Part shown: positions 37,481 to 48,870 of the stretch, piece after piece
Numbering within the stretch: the first letter of the stretch is position 1
Layout of the letters: each line of letters opens with the position of its first letter
Assembly (NCBI RefSeq): GCF_040939455.1
Contig: NC_134109.1
Location: forward strand, 38,457,501 to 38,521,500
Length of the DNA stretch: 64,000 nucleotides
Direction: 5' to 3'
Source: Microcebus murinus
Taxonomy: Eukaryota > Chordata > Mammalia > Primates > Cheirogaleidae
Position numbers and translations under genes: made by a program
The notes under the pieces: generated by a model
The model's database searches: none
Told to the model about the DNA's origin: nothing
The model's input: only the letters and a program-made list of their open reading frames with translations

Positions 37481-39977
37481 AGGGGGAGTGAAGAGGCCTT
37501 ATAGAGAACAGTAACTGAATATGGAGGAATTGTTCAACAGATCAACAGAGAAATGGACAGCACCAACCTGCTCAGCATGGTTGGCAGCCCAGGCAAAGGC
37601 ATGGAGCAGGCAGTCCTGGCTTGGGCCTGGGCCTGGAGGGCTGCTGACCAAAGATGAAGACTTGCAGATATGCCACAGAATTGGGAGTATGACCAGTGTT
37701 CAGATGACCCACCACTCTAGAAAGTCAAGTCACCACTGGTTGTCCACTAAAATCTTCATTCTGTTTGTGGGAGGGGTCTAGCCATAGGAACAAAGAACTA
37801 AAGAAGATAACTCTCTTTTCCCCAAAGATCTCCCAAGACAACACTTAATAAATTATCAAAATAACCCTACTGCTGCAGCTAAATCCCTTAACTCTTTGCC
37901 ATTTAAACCAATAAAATGAGACAAAAATCAACTGACATTCAAAACATATCAGTGGAAAAGCCAGAAATAGCCTGTGAAAAGACTTCAGTCCTGTTGGCTC
38001 TCAGATTTCACAGAAATTTGGCACAGGAGAATCCCAATTCTTAAAATGATACTAGAATTACAATTGGTAGAGTCCAAGGCTAAGTGTGAGGGAAATAGCA
38101 GGAGTCAAAAACAATCTGGATTGTTACAAAGCAACACAGGATAAAATGGGTACAAGTTGCTCTCCTTGACAACATAGCACAGGACATCCACTTTGGATGG
38201 CGACAATAGAAGTACGCGATTCCAATCCCCACCCTCCTGCCAGCCCCAAACAACCCACTGCACTAGACCAAGCAGCCTGCCAAACAATGGAAATGTAAGG
38301 TCACCCTCCTGTTCCCTGCCACCCCCCTCCCCCAGCTGCCCTCTCACTTCCTCTTTCACCCTGGATGAGTTGTCATCTTTCCATGAAAGAATGCCAAGCG
38401 CTCAGTGAGTCCGACTGGCAGTTCCTGCTCTTCAGGTTCTCTGGATGCTTCAAAAGGGTGGCAACGTGGTAACAGAGAGACTACACAGAAAGACTACCTC
38501 CTCGGCAGGCTGTTTTCCTGGCTTCCACCCCTGGTGAGTCACTTGCCAGTTTCTACCATGTATTAAAAGATCCATGATTAAAGGAGACTTCTCTGAGTCT
38601 CATGGGCCTGAGGTTGCCTCTGGCACGTGACACTTCTAAATTCAGACTGGATTATATGAGTGTTTTGGTGGAGATCTGCCAGATTCCAGGTTGGCTAGAA
38701 TGTGGAAGTGGCAAAAAATTAAATCACGACATAGCAATACTAACAGCATTGGCCCTGAGTAATAACATTCCAAGAAATGAATTCAGAAGCCACCATGAGG
38801 CAACTGATAACTCAAGGCAATAGTAGTTAAGGGATTTCAATCTTGAACGTCAGACTACAAAATCTTCCCTTAAAATTATTTAGTGTATGTTCTTAATAAA
38901 AAGGTAAGAAGATAAATTTTGGTCAAATTACTTAAACTTTTATTTGACGATCATCCCTTGGGGAAAAATCCTTCATTTTATCCAAGGGATACACTAAAAC
39001 ATACATAAGAAAATGGATCTTCTAATGTCTCCTACCAAGAAATGACAGCATCTCGTCCCTTAAGGAACTAGCATTTTTTAAAAGGTTATAAAGAGCAGAA
39101 CAGATAGGGCTATCAGATAAGACCAGCAAACAGAGGTGCTTAAGAGGCAGGGGTTTTTTAGTAATAAGAGAAAAACAAGAAAACTGAGATGTCAAAAAAA
39201 GTTGAAAAGGTGAACATTAATGGTGTTCAATGCAACAACAGATAAAGTAGCATTTGCACAAGAAAAGCAACAGCTTTAGCAGAAAAGAAGTTAACTTAAG
39301 ATGAGCCCATTTCTCCTGCAAACTATGGGTGAAAGTCAGGTTGTAAGAAGTTAAAATGACACGTTGGAATTGAGTCCTCTTCCAGCAAATTCATTGCAAA
39401 GGGGGGAAAGAATTGCTAGAAACAAGTTTATTTTCTATAAAGCATTTATACATCATTGAAATTATCGATTCAACTCATCGTTCATTTCTAAATTTCTCAA
39501 AGCAGGAATTATAGTAAAATATTTGTTCATTTCATTAGTTTATGCAAGTACTCATTTGATATTTGTGTGCCCAAGTATAATGTCCTAGGTACTGAGGGTA
39601 CCAAGGGGAACAAATTAGACCTGTTCTCAGAGTTTACAATCTAAGGAAGAAAGCAGAAGTGAAGTAATCTCAGAATAACTATGTATTTACACTGTCATTA
39701 AATGAAAAGGAAAAGTACAGGAAAAACCTAAAATACTTTGGGGGACACTTAAAAGCCTCACTGGTAAAGTGGAATTTAAGCAAAGAATTAGCCAGGTGAA
39801 AGGGAGATGAAGAGAGAGAATTCCAGGAAATTAACATAGCTTGTGCATAGGTCATAAAATCATCTTTGTATCTCCAGAACCTCACATATAGTAGGTGATC
39901 AATAAATGCTTATAGAATAAACTTTAAGTTCCAACCGTATTTAGATAATCTTCCCTAAGAATACAACCTCTAAACAT
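37481..39977. other. Intron sequence with no recognised gene
   Basis: No coding or RNA gene was recognised. A stretch near 39540-39640 has weak 'GTCCTAGGTACTGAGGGTACC' resemblance to the ancient repeat above. Confidence 0.45.
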
Positions 39978-39984
39978 AGGGAAA

Positions 39985-40372
39985 AGAGAAGAGAGAGGAG
40001 AGGAGAGGAGAGGAGAGGAGAGGAGGGGAGGGGAGGGGAGGGGAGGGGAGGGGAGGGGAGGGGAGGGGAGGGGAGAGGGGAGGGGAGAGGGGAGGGGAGG
40101 GGAGAGGGGAGGGGAGAGGGGGGAGGGGAGGGGAAGGGAGAGGGGAGGGGAGAGGGGGGAGGGGAGGGGAGGGGAGGGGAGGGGAGGGGAGAGGGGAGGG
40201 GAGAGGGGGGAGGGGAGGGGAGGGGAGGGGAGGGGAGGGGAGGGGAGAGGGGAGGGGAGGGGAGGGGAGGGGAGGGGAGAGGAGGGGAGAGGAGGGGAGG
40301 GGAGGGGAGAGGAGGGGAGAGGAGGGGAGAGGAGAGGAGAGGAGAGGAGAGGAGAGGAGAGGAGAGAGAAAA
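39985..40372. repeat. (GGGGA)n/(GGAGA)n satellite, about 390 bp
   Basis: A continuous purine-only tract on the plus strand. GGAGA units lie at both edges and GGGGA units in the middle, with recurrent GAGGGGAGGGGAGAGGGGGG blocks giving a higher-order pattern. PRKCH pre-mRNA would carry the complementary pyrimidine tract. The 176-aa Pro/Leu/Ser frame on the minus strand is only a translation of this repeat. Confidence 0.97.
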
Positions 40373-40568
40373 GAGCTACAGGTACAGAAAGGTGTTATTT
40401 GTAATATACACACACACAAAAAAATAGCAACAGCGATAGAAACGCAGCAAATTATGTAAACCACTGACTGAAATATTATGCAGCTATTACACAGTAACAT
40501 ACAAAACTATACAATTAAGTAGAAGAAAGTAACAAATGAGTGTACAATGATTAGAAATATGGAAAATA

Positions 40569-40827
40569 TGGTAGGCCAAGGCAGGAGGACTGCTGAGCTC
40601 AGGAGTTTGAGACTAGCCTGAGTAAGAGCGAAACCCCGTCTCTACCAAAAATAAAAAAATTAGCCGGGCATGGTGGTGCACACCTGTAGTCCCAGCTACT
40701 CAGGAGGCTGAGGCAGGAAGATCACTTGAGCCCAGGAGTTTGAGGTTACAGTGAGCTACAATGACACCATTATATTCTACCCAAGGTGACAGAGCAAGAC
40801 TCTGTCTGGGAAAAAAAAAAAAAAAAA
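40569..40827 (+). mobile_element. 5'-truncated old Alu (AluJ-like)
   Basis: It starts inside the left arm (GTAGGCCAAGGCAGGAGGAC), holds the linker 'AAAATAAAAAAATTAGCCGG' and a right arm, and ends in a 17-base A run. It is more diverged than the other dimers. Confidence 0.92.
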
Positions 40828-41439
40828 GCAATAGGTAAAGTAGAAAATTAAGAATAATATAAATCCTTTAGCTTGCAATTAGGGTAAAAAATTAAAATAA
40901 AAAAAAAAGAATATGACAGATCCTTATACATTCTTATACATTGACTGATAAAATTAAACAATCAACTATCAGCCATCTCATTTACATTCCATACATAAAA
41001 TTGCAAGCTCCTTCTGTTGTAAGGAATTACTCCAGCCAATTTTTAGACAAAGCACATTTAGACCAACTCCATTCACTCCGGGACCCTTAAGAATTACAAT
41101 ACAGTGTAACTTCAGTAATACCTTAAATTGCTGTATAGCCTAACACCTTCATAAAGTGATGTCCTATGGCTTATATTTTGCCTATCATCATTTCCTTCAT
41201 CCACGTGATTATCAATATTAATATTTAATAAGTCACAATAATGTGCTGTGTGGCTCCTGACTTTCCACATGGTACTCCAAGGGCCTTATTTTTCTCCCTT
41301 GACATTTTCATTACGTCACATATTCCATTTTGGTTTTTTTTCTAATACTACCATCTAAAAAAAATTAAGTGTATGTGAAATATAATCATGTCATGAAAGT
41401 TCAAAAAATTGAGGAAAAACCTCAATGTCCCAATACAAA

Positions 41440-42180
41440 CACTGCTATAGATTTGTTAAAGGTATTTCCAGCTATTTATGGAAATATGCATATCTTTAAT
41501 CTTTTTTCTGATTTTAAAATTATACATGCTTACAGTAAAAAAATATAACTTGGAAAATATAAGGTCCCCCATAATCCCACCCCACCTCTCCACCCAAAAA
41601 AACCATTGTTCATGATTTGATGTATAATTTTCCAGATTTTTTCCCTTTGGATAGATAGGTCCACAATCTTCTATCCACAATCCTGATACTCAAAAAGCTG
41701 GAAAACCCAAACAAATTTCATAACGTTGGTTATCAAAATCTGATCTGACCTGACATAGGCAATTGTAATCTTTATCCTGTTTGGTGTGAACATCTAGTTT
41801 CACCACAGAAGCGTTAATGATTTTGATTACAGGTGCCACCCCCCTTGCCTTGCCTACTGGAGGAGTTAGTTAATAGTAAATGTACTTAAGCCTTTGCACT
41901 TGCTTGCTTTTTTCTCATTATCCACTCAACATTATCCACACTCGACATCCGAGTGCAAAGGGTTAATACACGGCCCCGTGTAAAACTGAAAAAAGCCTGA
42001 ATTCAGAAATACAAGGCCCCAACAATTTCAAATAAAAGATGCAAACTTGTACTAATATTACTATTATTTCAGAATTGATTAGACTATGCATATTTATCTG
42101 CAAGTAGATTTCTTTAGTCAATAATATATCAAGGACATCTTTCTACACCAATCCACTGCGTTCTGTGACGGCCATGTGGG
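41440..42180. repeat. Old AT-rich interspersed repeat pieces, family not assigned
   Basis: 'AATTATACATGCTTACAGTA', 'CATAATCCCACCCCACCTCT' and 'CAAGGACATCTTTCTACACC' resemble a repeat often seen in mammalian introns. A small DNA transposon (41886-41966) sits between the two recognisable parts. Confidence 0.4.
41886..41966. mobile_element. Small piggyBac-like MITE (MER75/MER85-like)
   Basis: The 81-bp stretch runs from TTAA (41886-41889) to TTAA (41963-41966). The ends are inverted: GCCTTTGCACTTG on the left against CCCTTTGCACTCGGATG on the right (reverse complement). CCCTTTGCA next to TTAA is typical of primate piggyBac-derived MITEs. An internal duplicate 'ATTATCCAC' occurs at about 41918 and 41931. 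Confidence 0.72.
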
Positions 42181-42835
42181 TGTTAAAGTAAAAGAGTCTG
42201 GAAATAAAAGGCCCAGAAAAATAAGAACCACTCCGATTTTAAGGAAAGAATAAATAAGGTAAATAACTCACAAAGCAGACCCATGACAATGATTAGGGAG
42301 AAAGTCTTCAAGTGAAAAGTTGCACATATAGAATTCAAAGAGCTGGAAAAGACCTCTGAGATTCATGGCCTGATTCTTTTGTCAAAAGACCATCTCGCTG
42401 TAGACGTACGTGATGATTTCCTTGAGTTCACGAAGCAGTCAGCAGCTGACCTGGAACTGGAACCCAGGGGTCCAAATTCTCAGGCCTTCGTGGCACACTC
42501 TGCGCTGCTGCTCTGAGATCCCACACTCCCAACCGCGAGGGCAGTCAGGTTGACTGTGAAAAATGTGTAAGCAACTTTCTCTGTGGGGAAGCACAGACTC
42601 TGTTCCCAAGGTTAGCCAAGCTCTTCATGTAAGAGTCTGTTCCCTGGCACTGTGAGCAGCAGCCTTCCAAACTAAACAGCAGGCATTTTATAGTTTCGTA
42701 GCTAAACAGAAAGAGCTATGAGAAGCCATTACCAATTACTTAGAATTCAATTGGATGTTCAAATTGGGGTCCTTTTTCCTCAATGCAAGCCACAGCATGC
42801 CAAGTGCATGTCACAGTCTTTTCTAATCTCAACTT

Positions 42836-43249
<414 letters not shown>

Positions 43250-44355
43250 GGCTTGTCCTTTGGGGCTCCAAAGAGCTAAACCTATATTGCAGAAGAGAAG
43301 GATGGCACTGTGCTACCAGCTGGAAACCACCAACACCCAACGGGTCTTCCCCAGAATCTCCCCAACCCTCACTGTGCCTCCAAACACCACTTAGAGTTCA
43401 CTCAAATATGTCCTTCCAACAAGCAAGTGTGCTTTCATGTGGGTAGAGCAAATCTTAAATATACACGTGCATCCAAATCCTAAAATTCAGAATACAGAAA
43501 AGCAGAGGAGAAAGACCGATGCTGCCAGAAGCCAGTCTGCCTTTCCTTGCCCTCCTCCCCGACACCCCCTCCCCCAGTCTTTCAGGCTCAGAGCAGGAAG
43601 GTGGCACAAGTGCCATCTGGGAGAATGAAGACTTATAAACACATTCTTTCAGGATCCTGTATCTTCTGTCCCCTCAAGACAATAGTGGAAATAAACCTGG
43701 GTTGCAGCCCTGTATCAACACACCTGATGCTCCCACCCAAGGGGAATCATAGCTGTCTTAAAGCTTTTTAATAGAGTATCATCTTATGAAACTTCTGCAA
43801 TTCCCCAAATGACCACTGCTTACACTGTGTGAATTGAGTGGTAGATGAAAAAAACACGTGTACCCAAGAACCCTGGAATCCTAACATGCAAAGCAGGTGG
43901 CATCTCATCAAAAGGATGGTTGGGAAGAGGAAGCAGCAGAAGCCATTTCCTTGGCTGAGGCCACGTGAGACAGACTGGTTCTTACAGGGAAAGCGGCAAA
44001 TAACCTATAGTCTCTCAACAGAAATGTTTGCCACCCACGGATATTAAAGGGCCAATATATAAGCACTGTAAGATCTATTTCAGCAAGATTATTTAGGGAA
44101 TGTTTATTATCAGTCTGGGTTAGATGAGGGTGTAAGTTCAGAGAAGGCCTTTCAAAAAGTTGGCACCACCACCACCTCCGTGTCCCTACCCTGCCCCATG
44201 AAGGGGCACTGGCAGTGCTCCCTTCTCCCCTCCCCAGGATGCAATTAATAGGCAGTGTCACGAAGCACCCTGAGCTCCCTGGTGCAGACAGACACCAAGT
44301 GTTATTATCCCTCTGTGGGGAAGAAGGGACATTCTTTTTGAGTCTTCAAGAGGCA

Positions 44356-44440
44356 TGGAGGGCAGGGAGGGAGGGAGAGAGAGAGAGGAGGAGGAGGAAG
44401 GAAGGAGGGAGGGAGAAGGAGAGACAGACAGACAGACACA
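44356..44440. repeat. Purine-rich (GGGA/GAGA/GGA)n and (CAGA)n microsatellite
   Basis: Runs of GGGAGGGAGAGAGAGAGAGG, then GGAGGAGGAAGGAAGGAGGG and CAGACAGACAGACA. Confidence 0.9.
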
Positions 44441-45174
44441 CTCTCTGCTGTGGTTTCTAGTCCTTATTTCAGAAATGATTCTGAGAGGCAGCGAGATGTT
44501 CTGAGTCTCCAAAGGAGTACAGAGCAAGCAGACGAGGCATAAATGCTGACCTTATATAAGAAAGGTAACTCAAATTTTGTAAAAATCCATAGATCTGCAT
44601 ATCTGTCAGCTCTCTTCTCTGTTTTGTACTGTTTGTGTACAAAAAGGAACAGGCTGAGCAAGTACACATGCTGGTGTTCTTCTGGGACACAGTGGCCAAC
44701 AAGTGGCCTTTAGACAGGCCACTGTCTCCACCTCAGCCCTCAAGATGGAAGGAGGGAGAGAGAGAACACAAATGGGAGTGAATGTGAACCCAAGAGATGA
44801 CGTTTAAAGCACTATACAAATGTTGGTTATTTTCTCACCTCTGCATTTCTGCAGTACTTTCCACCAACCTTTTCTTGAGCATTTAAAACATAGTCTTGTC
44901 ATAGTTCTCCCTATGTATGTATCTTATTCATCTTTGCATCCCAAGCACAGATCTGGCATAACCTTCCAATGGTCACTTGTTACATATATTTTTGTGAAAC
45001 AACCATGAACATAAGAGTGGACATATACTTGGACATCAACCAGAATTTCTAAGGTGACAAGGATCCCTCCTTATTCCCTACCAAAAGATTCAAAAAGGTT
45101 TCAGCTGTCTTTCTTTGCAGGCAACAGCTGTACCCCTCAGCACTAAAGAACTGGGTATGAACCTAAACTCTTCC

Positions 45175-45345
45175 CCTTTTATCAGCTGTGTATTTCTGGA
45201 AGTCACCTAATTTCCCACAGCCTCCATTTCCTCATCTGTGAAATGAGGATAATAATACCTACCTCAAACAGGACGGATGGAAACAAACTAGAATAGCAAA
45301 AGCTAAGGACTGGTACATAGTAGATGCTCAATAAATGTGAGGAAG
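45175..45345 (+). repeat. MIR SINE, nearly complete
   Basis: 'CATTTCCTCATCTGTGAAAT', 'GAGGATAATAATACCTACCT' and the closing 'GTAGATGCTCAATAAATGTG' are MIR landmarks in order. Confidence 0.88.
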
Positions 45346-45384
45346 GCAAGCATGAGATGGCAAAAGATCCATCATCAAGTCCCT

Positions 45385-45500
45385 GATGTGACTTACTGGC
45401 TGTGTAACCTCCTATGTTTCCTCAACTGAAATGAAACGATGATCTACTTGCCTCTAAAATTACTGTGAGGGTCAAAGTAGAAAATGCTTGTGAAAGGAAA
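45385..45500 (+). repeat. Second MIR fragment
   Basis: 'CTTACTGGCTGTGTAACCTC' and 'GTTTCCTCAACTGAAATGAA' are the MIR core, directly after the previous MIR in the same direction. Confidence 0.7.
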
Positions 45501-46099
45501 CAGGATTAACACATGAACACTGTAATGGGCTAAGCAAACAAACTTCTATGTAGAGGTCTCAAGTGCACACTTTTAAGAGCATAAACTGATATCCTTCATC
45601 ATTTTATCAAATTCTGAGAATAATTCCATTTAACTCAAATCCCTGTCCTAGCAGGGAATGTTTCTGTGTCTGTCAGTCAAGCAACAAGGACTACTAGGTG
45701 CCGCCTACTTTGTGCAAAGTGCGGTGCTGGCTGCTGAGGCTGCCGGTGGAACGAGACCTTTTGCCTTCGTGACGCTTTGGTGGGGGGCAGGCATGGAGGG
45801 GGGCGACTGACTGGTTAATTGTGTGCAACTGCTGCGAGACCGAGTGCCAATTTTCCAAGGAAGCATAACATAGCGGGGTAGAAAGATGGAGAGGAGACCC
45901 TGAGTCTGGAGGACTCCTAAGAAAAGTGCTATTAATGAAAAAACGGCTAAGGAAAGTGGCTTTTTGTGACTGGGACAGGAGAAAAAAGAGGAAAGGTCGA
46001 CCACAGAAGTTACACACCAAGGCTGGGGTACAACCCAGCCCAGCGTGGCTAACTAAAATTATGAACACAGGTAATAAAAGTTCTGCGCTTTTATTGCAC

Positions 46100-48700
46100 C
46101 CAGTAAAGAAATAGAGAAGCTTCTCTCCATCCTCACGCAGTCAGGCAGAAAAGCGGCTCGCTCCACCCGAAGCCCAAACATCAGAGGTGGAAGCAAAGCT
46201 TTTGTTTCCCCAACACACCCCGTCAGACACCCGCCCCTCCAGACACCACACCTGGTTCAGATGGCTCATGTCTTTCATCTGCCAGCCCTTTCCTTCCATC
46301 CATTCAAAATCCACTTCATGCCCACACGCCCCCAGAGCATTCTGAAGCGGGGTGAGCCACTGACGACTCACCCGGAACATCCGGGCAGTCAGTCCTGTGT
46401 GTGGCCCCTGCCCTGGCTGCCACAAACCGCGGGAAAAGCACCCTCCCCGGGAGACACCAGCCGCACCGTCTGTCATTGAGGAGTGTGCAAGAAGAGACGG
46501 GTGCTGATCGACTGGAAGGCCAGCCACCACAGAAATGGGCCTGAAACCTAACCAGAAAGAAGGATGGGAAGGTACTGGGCATTCCCCTGTGGGTTTCTGC
46601 AGCATTTCTGGAACCTCAATGAATCAGCTTCGAGAAACCAGTGAAGTTTTCTCCACCCCAGTCCTATTAACCTCCTCTCTCCTCACCCCAGTGCTTCAGC
46701 CAAGCTCATTAAAGTGCTATTTAATCCCATTCCCTGAGAAATCCCGGTCCTCTCTCCATTTCTCCTTTGGCAAAGGTGGTTGCATCCTCCCTCCCTCACT
46801 AACTGAATGAAGTTAGTACTCACGGTGTAAAACAGTTTGAATATCTAACACCTCAGATCTGCCAATACGAATTACTGATGAGGTCTATCACCGGTTATTT
46901 TAGGCTTCTGGTGTATAGAGAGGGGCATTATTAGCCAAATGCCGGTGAAAAGGACCCAGCACCTCCAAGGGGCCTACATTGGGTATCTTATCTCCCACGG
47001 CCTCTAGTTAACACTGGCCATTACTTAAGAGTAACGAATCTAAGCTAGAGCACAAACCCCCACAGAACTGGGATTTGGGGGATAAACTACAGGTGCTCCA
47101 GCCACACTTGGTCAGGAAACACCACTGTTAAGAGCAAAGGCAAGAGTTACTTGGGCTGACAACCGCTTGGGTACAGGCACCAACGCCTGGAGAAAGCAGA
47201 TCAAGGTAAGTAGAGGAGGAATGGAAGCGCGAACAGACCTGTGGTGACACTGTCCGCAGAGCCTTGAAAATAGTCACAAGAAAATTACCAGCGCAACAAA
47301 ATCGCTTTAAACTGCAACACCTCATCCCCACAGCTCTAAGGAAAACAATTCAAGAAAAAGTAATCGCATTTTTTAAAAGTAATCCAATCAGCACTCCCTC
47401 CTTTAGCTTGGTACAAACCAAACTGCCTTAGATAAGCAGCGATAGGACAATCTCTCCTGAATTTTCACCAAAACCCCTTCATAGTTTTAGGAAGACCTAT
47501 TCTTGGTTTCTCTCCCCACCTGTCCCCACCCCTCACCAGCTAACTTCAAAGAGACTCAAAGAAACTACGGAATCCCTAGTGAGCAGGTTGTAAGGGCAGC
47601 AGGCCAGACCAGCCCACGTAAAAACATGGCAAAAATTCCTAAGCCATTCCTAAACAATGCTTAAAAATGACTTGTGAGGACGTCAACATCGTGAGCTAAT
47701 GAGGAAATGGAAAGATGAATGGGAGAAACTACAATGCTTAGGAAAAATAACTCATTTCAATGTTCATTCGTATAATGGCTGTTTGGGTGAAGTCCAGGGC
47801 TGCAGGCAGACCTTAAATCAAGCCCACGTTAACAAAATAGGTTCACAAAACACAGACAGAAAGATGTGAAATGTTTGCTCAAGCTTGCTTTATCATGAAA
47901 GCTTTACTCCTTTACAGGATTCTGCATTAGAGCCACATCATACATACAAGTGAAGATCTCCATGCCATGAAAGTGTTTGTGTGTCTTTTCCCCCTGTAAG
48001 ACAAGCTTATTGAAGGTAGAGAACCTTTCTTTTTATTTCTGCACATCCCATGTCTAGCATAACTTCAGACACACAATAATTGTTCCATTAAAGTGTTAAA
48101 CTTATTGGCAAAGTAACAGTTAAATTTCGAAATGCATCTCAAAAGGGAAATAAAGGCCACTGGTGTAGGCTACAGCCTTAAGCACTGGGAAATTCCACAC
48201 TACCTCAAGTGACTGTAGAATGCACCTGAAACTTTACGCAGCGGCGTGCTTGTGCTGATAAATTCGATCATGATTTTACCTAGTAATTCACTGTTTGATT
48301 AGAGACGATAAAATCAAAGGTAGAAATGGATAGTGTAGCCAGTGCAGCCTTTAAGGGGAGCTAAATCCCTCAGAAGGTCAATCGAATTTGTGTTATGTGA
48401 TCATTTGATACCTCACTCATGCAGCTGTTAAGAAAAATCAGTGCCACCCTGACAAGCCTTTCTTGAACAGGGGAGGCAGGTCAGTTTGGGGACTCATCTG
48501 CTACACAGGCACACGCCGCGCATGTAGGATGTCCTTCCTACCAGGGTCTTAAAAAATTCTGAAGCCTTTCATAATTGCTCTGCCACTTTATCAGAATGAA
48601 GAGGCATCTACGCTGAAAAGGCAAATACCCAGGAGACTGTCTCAAAATTGTTCCTTTGACCTCACAGCAACCATGGGAGGTAAGTGTCATGCAGCCCAGT
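46100..48700. other. Unique intron sequence with a CpG-rich patch
   Basis: No gene or repeat was recognised. About a dozen CpG dinucleotides fall within 46325-46510, more than elsewhere in the unique DNA of the window. The frames there (46141-46605 minus and others) have no family resemblance. Confidence 0.5.
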
Positions 48701-48714
48701 GGCTCCATGCAGGT

Positions 48715-48870
48715 GCTCAAACTCTGGCTCTGCCACTTACCTGGGGCAAGTATCTTAACCTCCCTGGGCCCATAAAGAGGGGATAATAAGAGGATCTATC
48801 TCTCAAAGGTAAAATGAGTTAGTGGATGAGAAGCACTTAGCCTGACACCTAATTAATCCTTACTGCCTAC
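48715..48870 (+). repeat. MIR SINE
   Basis: 'CTCTGGCTCTGCCACTTACC' and 'GGGGCAAGTATCTTAACCTC', then 'GGGGATAATAAGAGGATCTA', are MIR in sense direction. Confidence 0.85.

Noticed and set aside
37872..37890. TTAACTCTTTGCCATTTAA as a further piggyBac end
   Set aside because: No matching inverted end with TTAA was found nearby.
39985..40372. CRISPR-like array
   Set aside because: The repeats have no spacers and are a simple-sequence satellite; the context is a primate intron.
39970..40500. 176-residue Pro/Leu/Ser-rich frame on the minus strand
   Set aside because: It is the translation of the GGGGA/GGAGA satellite, not a protein.
46141..46605. 154-residue frame in the CpG-rich patch, possible first exon of a gene
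   Set aside because: The sequence does not resemble the PKC eta N-terminus and has no recognised motif. CpG-rich DNA lowers stop frequency.
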